Counted from the stretch's first letter, positions 31,140-41,023 are shown. The stretch: DNA of 64,000 nucleotides from Arthrobacter beigongshangensis (GCF_016820585.1 NZ_JADHDX010000009.1:1-64000), one strand, 5' to 3'. Made by a program: numbers and translations. Notes: generated by a model not told the origin, from the letters alone.

Positions 31140-31432
31140 AAGTGTGATAATGACAGAATAATTAGTATTATAATGAAAAAGAAAGAAAAATAGGTCGATA
31201 AATGTATAAACAAGGAAGTAATAGACGAATAATATGTTAGAAATGAAATATATAGGAAAAAAGATATAAAAATATAGGAAGAAATTGGATGCTATTATAC
31301 ATTCTTATTACAACGGGCTATAACACTACAAGTGTGGGAGAGAATATGTTAAATTAGAGGAGCGTGAAAATAATGCAACATAACTATTGACCTATATCGG
31401 TCTTCCAGCTGAATACGGAAGGAGTTTCATAC

Positions 31433-32905
31433 ATGTTATTCAAGAAAAATAATCAGGATAAAACAGAGCCAACATTATCTGTCACTAAACGTCCTTTTAA
31501 AGTAGTTTCTACCGTTTTGATAAGTACATTGATGTTAACAGGATTCGGAACGAATACAGGTTATGCTGATACGGGAGAAGATAAAGGTTTAGCTACGATA
31601 TTCCATATTTATTCGAATGGAGCATACATTGGCGTTCTATCAGATGAAGAAAAACTTGAACGATTAAAAGAAGAAGAACTACAAAAGGCGGCCTCCGAAT
31701 TTGAGAATCTCCCACTCACAATAGGAACAGATTTGTCGGTTATTCCGGAACGAGTGTTCACGGTTGGAGCAGACGATAACACTGTTCTTGAAAAACTCCA
31801 GGGTATGCTATCCGTAGAAGCGGAAGCAATCGCTATTACAATTGACGAAGAACTGGCATTCTACGTCAATGATATGGCGGCCTATGACGAAGTAATTCGT
31901 AAACTGAAGTTGCAATCAGTTACAGAGAAGGAGCTTAACGAATTCGAAGCCCGCACAAAGTCTTCTGAATCTATACCCGCCTTGCAGGAAAATGAAACAC
32001 GTATTGCTAATATCCTGATGAGTGGTGAGATTCGAGCGGAAGCCAGTAAAACGGCGCCGAGTGAAGTAAGAAATATTGAAGAAGCTGTTACCTTGCTTAA
32101 TAAAGGGACACTAGAACAGAAGAAGTATAGTGTTAAATCAGGAGATGTCCTTGGTACGATTGCTGTTGCTCATCAGATGACAACGGCAAAATTATTGGAA
32201 CTTAATCCAAGCTTTACGGTAGATACAGTCCTTCAACTAGAGGACGAACTCAATGTTACTGTGACTGAGCCATATGTCGAGGTCGAAGTTCATTACGAAA
32301 CGAGACAACAAGAAGTTATTCCTCATAAGGTAGTAACTCAAGAAGATAATAGTATTTTTAAAGGTGAAAAGAAAATTACACAAGAGGGTACAGACGGTGA
32401 GAAGGATGTTACAAAGCTCATTCGTAAAAGAAATGGTGTAGTTATCGGTAGCTCTGTCGTAGATGAACAAATTCTTGTTGAAGCGAAAGATCAGGTAACA
32501 GTCGTTGGGACGAAGGTAATGCCTTCGAGGGGAACGGGATCGTTCATCTGGCCAACTGTTGGTGGCTACGTCTCTAGCCAGATGGGGTCACGTTGGGGAA
32601 GAACGCATCAAGGAATAGACATCGCAAGACCATCTTCACGCACGATCAAGGCAGCCGACAATGGTGTCGTGACGGCGGCAGGATGGCAAGGAGCTTACGG
32701 GAATAGAATTATCATTACGCATAATAATGGCTATGAAACATTATATGCACATCTGTCATCTATTGACGTGAGTGTAGGTCAAACTGTCCCACAAGGTACT
32801 GCAATCGGTATTATGGGATCCACAGGGCGCTCTACAGGTATCCATCTACATTTTGAAGTATTGAAGAATGGTGCAAACGTCAATCCTATGGGTGTTTTAA
32901 GGTAA
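31433..32905 (+). CDS. Secreted LysM/G5/M23 cell-wall endopeptidase
   Basis: A 490-residue secreted peptidoglycan hydrolase. A long basic signal segment has its hydrophobic core at about 25-45. A LysM wall-binding domain follows (YSVKSGDVLGTIAVAHQMTTAKLLELNP), then a G5 domain (VEVEVHYETRQQEVIPHKVV...GEKKITQEGTDGEKDV) and a lysostaphin-like M23 domain with zinc ligands in HQGIDIA and HLHFEV. The GGAAGGAG ribosome binding site is strong. Its place just before walRK suggests WalR control, but I found no WalR double TGTAA box by eye. Confidence 0.92.
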   Translation: MLFKKNNQDKTEPTLSVTKRPFKVVSTVLISTLMLTGFGTNTGYADTGEDKGLATIFHIYSNGAYIGVLSDEEKLERLKEEELQKAASEFENLPLTIGTDLSVIPERVFTVGADDNTVLEKLQGMLSVEAEAIAITIDEELAFYVNDMAAYDEVIRKLKLQSVTEKELNEFEARTKSSESIPALQENETRIANILMSGEIRAEASKTAPSEVRNIEEAVTLLNKGTLEQKKYSVKSGDVLGTIAVAHQMTTAKLLELNPSFTVDTVLQLEDELNVTVTEPYVEVEVHYETRQQEVIPHKVVTQEDNSIFKGEKKITQEGTDGEKDVTKLIRKRNGVVIGSSVVDEQILVEAKDQVTVVGTKVMPSRGTGSFIWPTVGGYVSSQMGSRWGRTHQGIDIARPSSRTIKAADNGVVTAAGWQGAYGNRIIITHNNGYETLYAHLSSIDVSVGQTVPQGTAIGIMGSTGRSTGIHLHFEVLKNGANVNPMGVLR

Positions 32906-32918
32906 ATATGAAATGTGG

Positions 32919-32950
32919 GACGGTACACAATGTTGTACCGTCTCTTTTTA
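32919..32950 (+). terminator. Terminator after the M23 gene
   Basis: GACGGTACA (32919-32927) pairs with TGTACCGTC (32934-32942), followed by TCTTTTTA. Confidence 0.85.
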
Positions 32951-32968
32951 TTCTGAACTACCTACGAG

Positions 32969-32986
32969 ATATTTCCTGGGAAATAT
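32969..32986. promoter_or_regulatory. Candidate Noc-binding site
   Basis: ATATTTCCTGGGAAATAT. The inner 14 bp differ by one base from the Noc site ATTTCCCGGGAAAT, and the arms are perfect 8-bp inverted repeats. It lies between the M23 terminator and walR. Noc is encoded in this window. The other possibility is an operator for an unknown dimeric repressor. Confidence 0.55.
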
Positions 32987-33083
32987 ATTGCGTGTAAGCT
33001 AAAGTAGGGCGTGCGAATCAAAAGGAATAATGATAGAGTAAAAGGACATGAACGGCGAACCTAAAAGGGTGAGGAGAGATAAT

Positions 33084-33794
33084 ATGCAAGACAAAACAAT
33101 TCTAATCGTTGACGATGAAAAACCAATTGCAGATATTTTAGAATTTAATTTAAAAAAAGAGGGATTTACAGTTTTCTGTGCTTATGATGGTGAAGAAGCA
33201 CTTGAAAAGGCAGAGGAAGTGAAGCCTGACCTCATGCTTCTTGATATCATGCTACCCAAAAGGGATGGAATGGAAGTGTGTCGGGAAATACGGAAAAAAT
33301 ACGACTTCCCGATTATCATGCTAACGGCTAAGGATTCCGAAATTGACAAGGTACTTGGTTTGGAACTTGGTGCCGATGATTATGTGACAAAGCCTTTTGG
33401 TACTCGTGAACTTATAGCGCGTGTTAAAGCTAATTTGCGTCGACATATGAAATCAGTTTCTGAGGACCAAGAAGAGACAACGAATAATATTACAGTCGGT
33501 CATTTAATCATTCAACCTGATGCCTATCTTGTGCAAAAAAGAGATGAGACGATTGAGCTGACGCATCGGGAATTTGAATTGCTCCATTATCTTGCCAAGC
33601 ATATTGGACAAGTGATGACGCGTGAGCACCTCTTGCAGACGGTATGGGGCTATGATTATTTTGGAGATGTTCGAACAGTCGATGTGACGATTCGACGTTT
33701 ACGTGAAAAGATAGAAGATACACCAAGTCATCCGACATGGATTGTGACTAGACGTGGTGTAGGTTATTATTTACGGGATCCGGAACAGGAGTAA
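33084..33794 (+). CDS. walR: Response regulator WalR (YycF)
   Basis: The essential OmpR-family regulator of cell-wall metabolism. The receiver domain has its phospho-acceptor Asp54 in LLDIMLP, and the winged-helix domain ([27 protein letters not shown] split by eye) is almost identical to the Bacillus protein. I chose ATG 33084 (236 residues), with GAGGAG upstream; the longer frame from 33048 has no homologous N terminus. First gene of walRKHIJ. Confidence 0.97.
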   Translation: MQDKTILIVDDEKPIADILEFNLKKEGFTVFCAYDGEEALEKAEEVKPDLMLLDIMLPKRDGMEVCREIRKKYDFPIIMLTAKDSEIDKVLGLELGADDYVTKPFGTRELIARVKANLRRHMKSVSEDQEETTNNITVGHLIIQPDAYLVQKRDETIELTHREFELLHYLAKHIGQVMTREHLLQTVWGYDYFGDVRTVDVTIRRLREKIEDTPSHPTWIVTRRGVGYYLRDPEQE

Positions 33795-33799
33795 TCGTG

Positions 33800-35623
33800 A
33801 TGCAGAAGGTTAGTTTTTTTCGTTCCATTCACGTTAAATTTGTACTGATCTATGTCATGCTTATTTTACTTGCGATGCAAATCATCGGGATTTACTTCGC
33901 AAGTAAACTTGAACAGACGTTAAAAACAAATTTTACAACTTCGATTGAAGATCGGATGAATTTAATTGAATTCAGCGTGCGTGAGGAAATGGTGAAAGAA
34001 CGATCCGCGGACGATCCGACGCCTGAACAAAGTCTCCGTACCGTCCTTTTGGGCTTTACATCAGATGATATTATTGAAATCAGGGTCATTAATTCGCGTT
34101 ATCGAATTTTGGCAAGCTCAGTCTTCGACAATCAGGCAATGGTAGGACAGCGCTCGGTGGATAATCTTGTGAAAAAATCCATCACCTCTGAATTAGCTGA
34201 TGAAAGTATTCGTCTGGATGAGAAAACAAGAGAGCGCAAATTAGTTCATGCCAAACCGATAATGGTTGGGAGTGAAGTGATTGGGACTCTCTATGTCGAA
34301 TCGAATATTGAAAAAGTGTTTAAACAAATTGATGAGATTAACGAAATTCTTGCAGTCGGTACGGCAGTATCCTTGTCGATTACAATTGTCATCGGGATTT
34401 TCATCGCACAGACGATGACGAGACCGATATCTGATATGCGACGACAGGCACAGGCGATGGCGAAAGGGAATTTTTCAAGAAAAGTACATGTATATGGGAA
34501 CGATGAGCTGGGTCAACTAGCAATCGCCTTTAACCATCTGACCAATCAGCTTCAGGAGTCCCAGTCAACGACGGAAAGTGAACGTCGAAAGCTGGCCTCT
34601 GTTCTCGAAAACATGACAGATGGTGTCATTGCAACGGATCGAAAAGGGCGGGTCAGTCTTATTAATGATGCGGCTCTTGTCATGCTCAAGATAACGCGTG
34701 ATAGTGTGTTAAATCGACCGATATCTAGCATACTTGGACTAGAACAGGAGTATGCATTTGAAGATTTGATTCAAATAAAGGATTCCATTGCACTTGATTT
34801 TAGTACAGAGCAGCAGCCGTATATTTTGCGGGCTAACTTTTCTATCACGCAAAGGGAAACAGGCTTTGTGAATGGCCTTATCGTTGTTTTACACGACAAT
34901 ACAGAGCAAGAGAAAATTGATATGGAAAGACGAGAATTTGTTTCGAATGTCTCTCATGAATTGCGCACACCACTTACAACGATGCGTAGCTATTTGGAGG
35001 CGTTAGCTGATGGTGCGTGGAAAAATGAGGAGATTGCGCCATCCTTCCTCCATGTTACGCAAACGGAAACAGAGCGCATGATTCGACTTGTCAATGACTT
35101 GTTAAAGCTATCACGGATGGATAGTCGGAATTATGATTTAAACAGTGAGTGGGTAGAATTTAATCATTTCTTTAACTCAATTATTGATCGCTTTGAATTT
35201 TCGAAAACACATGTAGGTGATTTCAAGCGACTATTTCCGACATCGGATTTATTTGTTGAAATTGACACAGATAAGATGACGCAGGTAATTGATAATATTA
35301 TTTCGAATGCGTTGAAATATTCGCCAGATGGCGGTGATATTCGTTTTGGTGTTACGATGGCGGATCACTTTATCAAGGTGATGATTTCGGATGACGGAAT
35401 GGGTATCCCACAAGCGAATGTTAAGCGGATTTTTGACCGGTTTTATCGAGCAGATCGTGCGAGATCACGTGCGATGGGTGGTACAGGTTTAGGCCTGGCG
35501 ATTGCACGCGAGATGGTAATTGCGCACGGAGGGGATATATGGGCCGAAAGTGAGGAAGGCAAAGGGACAACGGTTTTCTTTACGCTGCCTTTCGAACTTC
35601 AAGAGGATGGTGAGTGGGATTGA
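33800..35623 (+). CDS. walK: Sensor histidine kinase WalK (YycG)
   Basis: A 607-residue sensor. TM1 is near residues 12-32, followed by an extracellular PAS/Cache domain, TM2 at about 183-203, HAMP, a cytoplasmic PAS domain (residues about 265-370), HisKA with the phospho-histidine in VSHELRTPL, and HATPase (DDGMGIP, GGTGLGLAIA). It senses wall status and lipid II. I prefer ATG 33800 over the adjacent GTG 33797 because of spacing to AGGAG. It follows walR by 5 nt and overlaps walH by 10 nt. Confidence 0.96.
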   Translation: MQKVSFFRSIHVKFVLIYVMLILLAMQIIGIYFASKLEQTLKTNFTTSIEDRMNLIEFSVREEMVKERSADDPTPEQSLRTVLLGFTSDDIIEIRVINSRYRILASSVFDNQAMVGQRSVDNLVKKSITSELADESIRLDEKTRERKLVHAKPIMVGSEVIGTLYVESNIEKVFKQIDEINEILAVGTAVSLSITIVIGIFIAQTMTRPISDMRRQAQAMAKGNFSRKVHVYGNDELGQLAIAFNHLTNQLQESQSTTESERRKLASVLENMTDGVIATDRKGRVSLINDAALVMLKITRDSVLNRPISSILGLEQEYAFEDLIQIKDSIALDFSTEQQPYILRANFSITQRETGFVNGLIVVLHDNTEQEKIDMERREFVSNVSHELRTPLTTMRSYLEALADGAWKNEEIAPSFLHVTQTETERMIRLVNDLLKLSRMDSRNYDLNSEWVEFNHFFNSIIDRFEFSKTHVGDFKRLFPTSDLFVEIDTDKMTQVIDNIISNALKYSPDGGDIRFGVTMADHFIKVMISDDGMGIPQANVKRIFDRFYRADRARSRAMGGTGLGLAIAREMVIAHGGDIWAESEEGKGTTVFFTLPFELQEDGEWD

Positions 35624-36939
35624 AATATATTGAATTAATTAAATCAATCATCCTACTCTTACTTGTCACGTTAAGTATTGTATTTACGTTTGCCATTTGG
35701 ACGTATACTCCAAGTTACGAAACATCGGACGAATTACCAACTGTCGATATTTCCATTGCGAAAAGAATGTCTATAGATGAGATTATTAAACCGTATAAAG
35801 TCATTTTCAATTTTGAAGAAAAACTGACTGGAACACTTAGTCCGACGGATATCGACTATATTGTGAATGAATTAAAAAGATGGAGAATCTCTGACCTCAA
35901 GCTCGTCGATGATCATTTTGATGTAGGTAAGTTGGATACTCTTATGAGGAAGCATAATCAATTTACATTGTATTTTCATGGTGAAGTTCCACTGCCTATT
36001 TATAATAATGTGTTGGCTATGGAGGGGCTAAAAATGGGGGTGCCGGAAATGTCCTTCGATCGGCTTGTGGTCGATTGGAATCCGTCTGGTGCGCCCATGA
36101 ATATTAGCTTCGTGAGCAGAGCAAATAAAGTGCTGTATAGTGCCGAAATCGATGACTATCATGGATTTCAGCGTTTAATTTTGACATGGGGGAAAGAGCT
36201 TGGTCTGTATGCAGATGTTAACGCAGACGATTCACCGTTCATTGGTGTATCCGCAGAGCCTGTTGAAACAATTCGGAATATGTACTATCAACGGGAGATT
36301 AACCCATCTCGTTTTCGCGATGCACTTTTTAGCGACCCAAATGCTGTTCGTCGCAGTCAGTCGGGATTGAACAAAGAGGAATTCCAAGATGATCATGCGC
36401 TGATGAATATTGACACTGAGAAGAAAATGTTGAAATACGTTGTGCCAGCTACTGAAAGCCATGAGCTTGCGATTCCTTCGGAACTATTGACCAACACAAT
36501 TGACTTTGTGAATGAACACGGCGGTTGGACAGACGAATATAGGTATATGTCGATGAATCCGATATCCCGTTACGTTAAGTTTCAATTGTTTTTACATGGA
36601 CTACCCGTCTATGGAGATGTAACTTCTACAGAGATGACAGAAGTATGGGGAAATAATCGAATTTTAAGCTATAGTAGACCGTATTATACATTGGATTTGC
36701 CGTTCCCTGAAATAGATGTCGAGTTTCTGCCTTCAGGTGTTGATATTGCAGAGATGCTGAAGCAATCAGATACGATTGATTTTAAAGCGATTGAAGAGCT
36801 CACGCTTGGTTATTTTATGCAACAAGATAGTGAGCGTCGTCTGTTAATCATGGAGCCAGCTTGGTTTTATTTATCAAAAGGGAATTGGATACGCGTTTCA
36901 CCTGAGCTATTAGGAGGTGAACTGATTGGATTGGAATAA
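35614..36939 (+). CDS. walH: WalK regulator WalH (YycH)
   Basis: A 441-residue protein with one N-terminal membrane helix (about 8-28) and a large extracellular YycH domain. With WalI it contacts WalK in the membrane and restrains it in B. subtilis (activating in S. aureus). The start may be GTG 35614 (GAGGA 6 nt upstream) or TTG 35620. Overlaps with walK and walI show a tightly coupled operon. Confidence 0.93.
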   Translation: MGLKYIELIKSIILLLLVTLSIVFTFAIWTYTPSYETSDELPTVDISIAKRMSIDEIIKPYKVIFNFEEKLTGTLSPTDIDYIVNELKRWRISDLKLVDDHFDVGKLDTLMRKHNQFTLYFHGEVPLPIYNNVLAMEGLKMGVPEMSFDRLVVDWNPSGAPMNISFVSRANKVLYSAEIDDYHGFQRLILTWGKELGLYADVNADDSPFIGVSAEPVETIRNMYYQREINPSRFRDALFSDPNAVRRSQSGLNKEEFQDDHALMNIDTEKKMLKYVVPATESHELAIPSELLTNTIDFVNEHGGWTDEYRYMSMNPISRYVKFQLFLHGLPVYGDVTSTEMTEVWGNNRILSYSRPYYTLDLPFPEIDVEFLPSGVDIAEMLKQSDTIDFKAIEELTLGYFMQQDSERRLLIMEPAWFYLSKGNWIRVSPELLGGELIGLE

Positions 36940-37735
36940 AACGAAAACAATTTTTATTATCGTTTTTTCGATTTTGAATATTTTTCTGTACTATCTTTAT
37001 TTGGATCGCGTAATGGAGACGGAAAGTGTACAGGTGTTAGGGAAAACATCGATTGAGGAATCACTTAGCGTCGATAATATAACGTTTACCGATCTGCCTT
37101 TAGTGACAAAGGATTCTTCCTATGTGTCTGCAAAAATTGTGACATTCACAAGCGAACAGACAAAGAAATTGGAGAATCAAACAGCCGAGGTTGTGAATAA
37201 CACCTATTTGCAATCTAAAATGGAAACACCGATCAGTGTACGGAGCAGCAAAGGAGATTATGCTTTTACTGAATTCCTGATGAAGTATGTGTTGAATGGA
37301 TTAGATTATGTACTTTGGGAGGTTAATGAGGAGGAAAGACATGCCTTGTTCTTTCAGAAGGTAGATAATCATCCGATCTATTTCAGTCCGGATGCTATGC
37401 TGGTGATTCATTGGGATGAAGAAGGTAGAGTAACGAATTACGACCAGCGTATGTTTGGTGAATTTGTTAGTTTTAACAACAAAAAAGACCTTCTTTCACC
37501 TATTGAAGCACTTGGATCATTGTCTTCACGTGGTCATTTGAACCAAGATTCAAAAGTGAAAAGTATGAAGCTCGGTTATTCAACACTTGTTCAATTGACG
37601 GAAACGCAAGTGTTTGCTCCGACATGGCATGTTCATGTAGAATTAAAGGATGGTACAATTGAAGATCACTTCATCCATGCAGTAGAAGGTAAGATTATAG
37701 AGTTCCAAGAAGTAGTGGACGATGAACATGAATGA
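36926..37735 (+). CDS. walI: WalK regulator WalI (YycI)
   Basis: A 269-residue partner of WalH with one N-terminal membrane helix (about 7-24) and an extracellular YycI domain. The TTG start follows TAGGAGGTG at ideal spacing and lies inside the last codons of walH. 12 nt before walJ. Confidence 0.93.
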   Translation: MDWNKTKTIFIIVFSILNIFLYYLYLDRVMETESVQVLGKTSIEESLSVDNITFTDLPLVTKDSSYVSAKIVTFTSEQTKKLENQTAEVVNNTYLQSKMETPISVRSSKGDYAFTEFLMKYVLNGLDYVLWEVNEEERHALFFQKVDNHPIYFSPDAMLVIHWDEEGRVTNYDQRMFGEFVSFNNKKDLLSPIEALGSLSSRGHLNQDSKVKSMKLGYSTLVQLTETQVFAPTWHVHVELKDGTIEDHFIHAVEGKIIEFQEVVDDEHE

Positions 37736-37747
37736 GAGGTTTTTGTA

Positions 37748-38536
37748 ATGCGTTTTAGTGTGCTCGCAAGCGGTAGTAGTGGCAATGCGATCTATATAGA
37801 GAATGATGAACATACTTTTCTTGTTGACGCGGGTTTTAGCGCGAAGAAAATGGATAGTTTAGTAGCCGGCATTGATCGCTCCATGAAGCAGGTGGATGGG
37901 ATTTTTGTTACGCATGAGCATAGTGATCATATTAAGGGTATTGGTGTTGTTGCCCGAAAGTATGGGATTCCGATTTATGCGAACGCTAAGACTTGGCAGG
38001 CGATGGATGGGCTTGTCGGGAATATTCCTTTGGACCAGCGTTTTCAATTCGATATGGAAACGGTAAAATCGTTTGGTTCACTTGACGTTCAATCATTTGG
38101 AGTGTCGCATGATGCAGCGGATCCAATGTTTTATATCTTTCATGAAAATGGCCGTAAGCTTGTAGTTATTACGGATACAGGTTATGTGAGTGATCGTATG
38201 AAGGGGCTTATCCGCGGGGCAGATTCTTTTGTGTTTGAAAGTAATCATGATGTCAGTATGTTGCAGATGGGACGTTATCCGTGGTCTGTTAAGCGAAGAA
38301 TCCTCAGCGATGTGGGGCATGTGTCCAATGAAGATGCAGCAGTCGCTATGAGTGAGGTTGTCGAACAGAAGGATACGCGTATTTACTTATCGCATTTAAG
38401 TAAGGATAATAATATGAAAGACCTTGCGAGAATGAGTGTGACGCAGACATTGGAAACATGTGGGATTCGAACAGGCGAATATGTTCATCTGTATGATACA
38501 GATGCTGATCAGCCAACGGAGCTTGTAACTGTTTAG
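37748..38536 (+). CDS. walJ: Metallo-beta-lactamase-fold exonuclease WalJ (YycJ)
   Basis: A 262-residue metallo-beta-lactamase fold protein (HEHSDH metal motif, residues 56-61). YycJ/WalJ has been described as a double-strand 5'-3' DNA exonuclease and tied to coordination of division and replication. The conserved [14 protein letters not shown] start and further ligands (HDA, DTGY, HLS) are present. GAGAGG ribosome binding site. Confidence 0.94.
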   Translation: MRFSVLASGSSGNAIYIENDEHTFLVDAGFSAKKMDSLVAGIDRSMKQVDGIFVTHEHSDHIKGIGVVARKYGIPIYANAKTWQAMDGLVGNIPLDQRFQFDMETVKSFGSLDVQSFGVSHDAADPMFYIFHENGRKLVVITDTGYVSDRMKGLIRGADSFVFESNHDVSMLQMGRYPWSVKRRILSDVGHVSNEDAAVAMSEVVEQKDTRIYLSHLSKDNNMKDLARMSVTQTLETCGIRTGEYVHLYDTDADQPTELVTV

Positions 38537-38543
38537 AACAAAG

Positions 38544-38567
38544 CCTTGCCCTCGGGTGAGGTTTTTT
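38544..38567 (+). terminator. Terminator after walRKHIJ
   Basis: CCTTGCCC pairs with GGGTGAGG through two wobbles around a 3-nt loop, followed by TTTTTT, 7 nt after the walJ stop. Confidence 0.7.
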
Positions 38568-38672
38568 CTTTAGGTGTAATGAAAGTATTTTGTTCATTTG
38601 CGGAATCATTATTTTTGAAATCGGAAAAATGGGGTAAGGTTAACTATAGAAGTGTGTGAAAGGGAGAGGTAA

Positions 38673-39908
38673 ATGAATGAATTTAATCGGCCTTCTAATC
38701 TGGAGGAGCCTACACCGCAATTTGAAATGAGGTCGGAATATAAGCCACCTACTCCACCACCGAAGCGAAAAGGAAGTTTTTTTCCGAGCTTGTTCGGAGC
38801 TGTCATCGGTGGTTTTGGCGTTTGGTTACTGATGACAAGCTTAACGGGTGAACCGAAGGAAGCCCCAATCAAACCGACTACGGACGTAAAGCAGACAGAA
38901 CAAATTTCTGTTGAAGTGACAACTGACTTAACCGAAATTATTGATGAGGTTATTGATTCGGTCGTGGGCGTTACAAATTTGCAAACTGTCCGTGACTTCT
39001 GGTCAACAACGGAAACGTCAAAAGAGGCGGGCACAGGATCAGGTGTCATTTATAAGAAACAAGATGGTAAAGCATATATTATTACCAATCATCATGTTGT
39101 AGAAGGCGCACAAGAGCTTGAAATTACATTTGATGATGGCACAAAGACAGCGGGAAAACTTGTTGGCAGTGATATGTGGACTGATTTAGCTGTTATCGAA
39201 ATTGATGCTATAAATGTTAAAACAGTAGCTACGTTTGGAAATTCGGACGTGTTAAAGCGTGGTGAAACAGTCATTGCTATTGGCAATCCACTAGGCCTTG
39301 GCTTCTCAGGATCAGTAACGGCTGGTGTAGTATCTGGTAAAGATCGTTCAATCCCAATTGATTTTGATGAAAACGGTGCGATTGATTGGTATGCAGATGT
39401 ACTTCAAACCGATGCGGCTATTAATCCAGGGAACTCCGGCGGGGCACTTATCAATATGACAGGCCAGCTGATTGGTATTAATTCAATGAAAATATCAGAA
39501 GCGACAGTTGAAGGAATTGGTTTGGCGATTCCCATTAACCTTGCGATTCCTATTATTGAGCACCTCGAAACAACGGGGACTGTGAATCGGCCGACAATGG
39601 GGGTTTCACTCATCGACCTTAGAAGTATTCCGGAACAGCAGCAGCGGGGTCTACTGGCAGTACCAGGTGACGTGACAGATGGGGTTGTCATTACGGATGT
39701 CATTGCCAATTCACCAGCGCAATATGCAGGCGTGCAGAAGTACGATGTCATTGTTGAAATGGATGGCGAAAAAATTGAAGATATGGTCAGCTTACGTAAA
39801 CATCTGTATAATGCGAAGCAAGTAGGCGATACAATGAAAATGAAAGTGTACAGGGAAGGCAAGTTACTTGAGCTTGAAATGGTCTTAAAAGATGGTAACT
39901 CATTTTAA
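38673..39908 (+). CDS. htrC: HtrA-like serine protease (YyxA/HtrC)
   Basis: A 411-residue membrane-anchored quality-control protease. A proline-rich cytoplasmic N terminus is followed by one membrane helix (about 36-54) and a trypsin-like domain with the triad His in TNHHVVEG, Asp in WTDLAV and Ser in NPGNSGGAL. One C-terminal PDZ domain (VITDVIANSPAQYAGVQKYD) follows. In B. subtilis the wal-linked HtrA is YyxA. Strong GGGAGAGG ribosome binding site. It ends in its own terminator. Confidence 0.94.
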   Translation: MNEFNRPSNLEEPTPQFEMRSEYKPPTPPPKRKGSFFPSLFGAVIGGFGVWLLMTSLTGEPKEAPIKPTTDVKQTEQISVEVTTDLTEIIDEVIDSVVGVTNLQTVRDFWSTTETSKEAGTGSGVIYKKQDGKAYIITNHHVVEGAQELEITFDDGTKTAGKLVGSDMWTDLAVIEIDAINVKTVATFGNSDVLKRGETVIAIGNPLGLGFSGSVTAGVVSGKDRSIPIDFDENGAIDWYADVLQTDAAINPGNSGGALINMTGQLIGINSMKISEATVEGIGLAIPINLAIPIIEHLETTGTVNRPTMGVSLIDLRSIPEQQQRGLLAVPGDVTDGVVITDVIANSPAQYAGVQKYDVIVEMDGEKIEDMVSLRKHLYNAKQVGDTMKMKVYREGKLLELEMVLKDGNSF

Positions 39909-39980
39909 GTATTAGCATAGTTCAAGTTAGACTTCTGACGAACATTTACACACAATTTACAAGAACTCTTATCCACAGTG

Positions 39981-40020
39981 GGTAGAATGGCTAGCTGACG
40001 GCTATTCTACCTTCTTTTTA
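39981..40020 (+). terminator. htrC terminator
   Basis: GGTAGAATGGC (39981-39991) pairs with GCTATTCTACC (40001-40011) through one wobble, followed by TTCTTTTT. Confidence 0.8.
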
Positions 40021-40101
40021 ATATATTTGCTCTTTGTGGATAAATCTAAATATTTGTGAATAACTTTGTGAACAATAAAAAAGAAGAAAGCAGGGATGAA
40101 A

Positions 40102-40266
40102 ATGACGATTTATAGCTGTGAAACCCATATAAATCACGCACTTGATGTTTTTGTAGCCCGGGAAGGAGAATTTCCGATTATGGAATTACTCTCTGATGAT
40201 AAAAAGTTATCCACAAGCTGTACCTACTGTGAAGAGGCAGCATTATATATTGTGGCGAACAAATAA
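40102..40266 (+). CDS. CxxH/CxxC small protein
   Basis: A 54-residue protein, MTIYSCETHINHALDVFVAR at the start, with CETH near the N terminus and CTYC near the C terminus. That is a four-ligand metal-site pattern matching the family called CxxH/CxxC protein in Bacillales. Its gene sits next to rlmH in relatives. I chose ATG 40102 (AGGG 6 nt upstream); ATG 40096 sits on the ribosome binding site. Codons 36-38 lie in a DnaA box. Function unknown. Confidence 0.8.
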   Translation: MTIYSCETHINHALDVFVAREGEFPIMELLSDDKKLSTSCTYCEEAALYIVANK

Positions 40267-40356
40267 TCGGACACAAGATGTAGATAACTGCTGTGGGTAT
40301 GTGCATAAGTTTTGTGGGTAGTTTGTTTGTAAATAGAATGTAAAGGTGGATAACCT

Positions 40357-40836
40357 GTGAATATTACAATTGTGACTGTAGGAAAACTAAAAGAAAAGTA
40401 TTTGAAAATGGGCATTGAGGAGTTTTCAAAACGACTCGGAGCCTATGCAAAAATTGATTTGGTCGAAGTAGCAGATGAAAAAGCACCGGAATCATTAAGC
40501 GATGCGGATATGGAAATCGTTAAGAAAAAGGAAGCCGAGCGCATTTTAGCGAAAGTTGGGGTGGATGCTTATGTCATAGCGCTAGCCATTGAAGGGAAAA
40601 TGAAAACATCAGAGGAGCTAGCAGCCGGCATAGAGTCGTTAATGACTTACGGGCGCAGTAAGGTAGTCTTTGTCATTGGCGGATCGCTTGGCCTGCACGA
40701 TAGTGTGCTGAAACGGGCAGATGAGTTATTGTCTTTTTCGAAAATGACATTCCCACATCAGATGATGAAATTGATTTTGCTGGAGCAGGTGTATCGGGCG
40801 TTTAGGATCATGAAGGGTGAACCTTATCATAAGTAA
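40357..40836 (+). CDS. rlmH: 23S rRNA (pseudouridine1915-N3)-methyltransferase RlmH
   Basis: A 159-residue SPOUT methyltransferase ([30 protein letters not shown]...[17 protein letters not shown]) acting on assembled 70S ribosomes. The GTG start has AAAGGTGG about 7 nt upstream. It marks the end of the conserved wal neighbourhood; beyond it the window is more variable. Confidence 0.97.
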   Translation: MNITIVTVGKLKEKYLKMGIEEFSKRLGAYAKIDLVEVADEKAPESLSDADMEIVKKKEAERILAKVGVDAYVIALAIEGKMKTSEELAAGIESLMTYGRSKVVFVIGGSLGLHDSVLKRADELLSFSKMTFPHQMMKLILLEQVYRAFRIMKGEPYHK

Positions 40837-40886
40837 TTAAAAAAGAAATAAAAAACGCTATATCTAAATACCAATTTAACCAAGCG

Positions 40887-40927
40887 AAAGCCATAACCCT
40901 ACTTGTCATAAGGGTTATGGCTTTTGT
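40887..40927 (+). terminator. rlmH terminator
   Basis: A perfect 14-bp stem, AAAGCCATAACCCT with its complement (40887-40900, 40911-40924), running into TTTTGTT. Confidence 0.9.
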
Positions 40928-40975
40928 TAGGCTGTCTGTGAAGTCTTGCGAGTGGGATTGCTTCCTTTTACCATC

Positions 40976-41023
40976 TTTCAAATAGATGAAAACTACTATA
41001 TAATAGGTATCATCTATTTGAAA
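40976..41023. repeat. 14-bp perfect inverted repeat around a TATAAT, upstream of mqo
   Basis: TTTCAAATAGATGA (40976-40989) and its exact complement (41010-41023) flank 20 nt that contain TATAAT (40999-41004). The right arm ends 1 nt before the -35 of the mqo promoter candidate. It could be an operator or a leftover of an insertion; the regulator is unknown. Confidence 0.6.

Larger units (their letters stand above)
39969..40308. other. DnaA-box cluster between htrC and rlmH
   Basis: Five exact TTATNCACA boxes: plus strand 39969-39977 and 40207-40215; minus strand 40035-40043, 40055-40063 and 40300-40308. Near matches include TGTAGATAA just before the last box and GGTGGATAA at about 40346. One box lies inside the small CxxH/CxxC gene. 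A DnaA-binding cluster near yydA (rlmH) is known in B. subtilis, from memory. Confidence 0.7.

Noticed and set aside
31141-31432. Search for a c-di-AMP riboswitch or WalR boxes before the M23 gene
   Set aside because: No recognisable ydaO-type core and no pair of TGTAA-type boxes at the right spacing was seen by eye.
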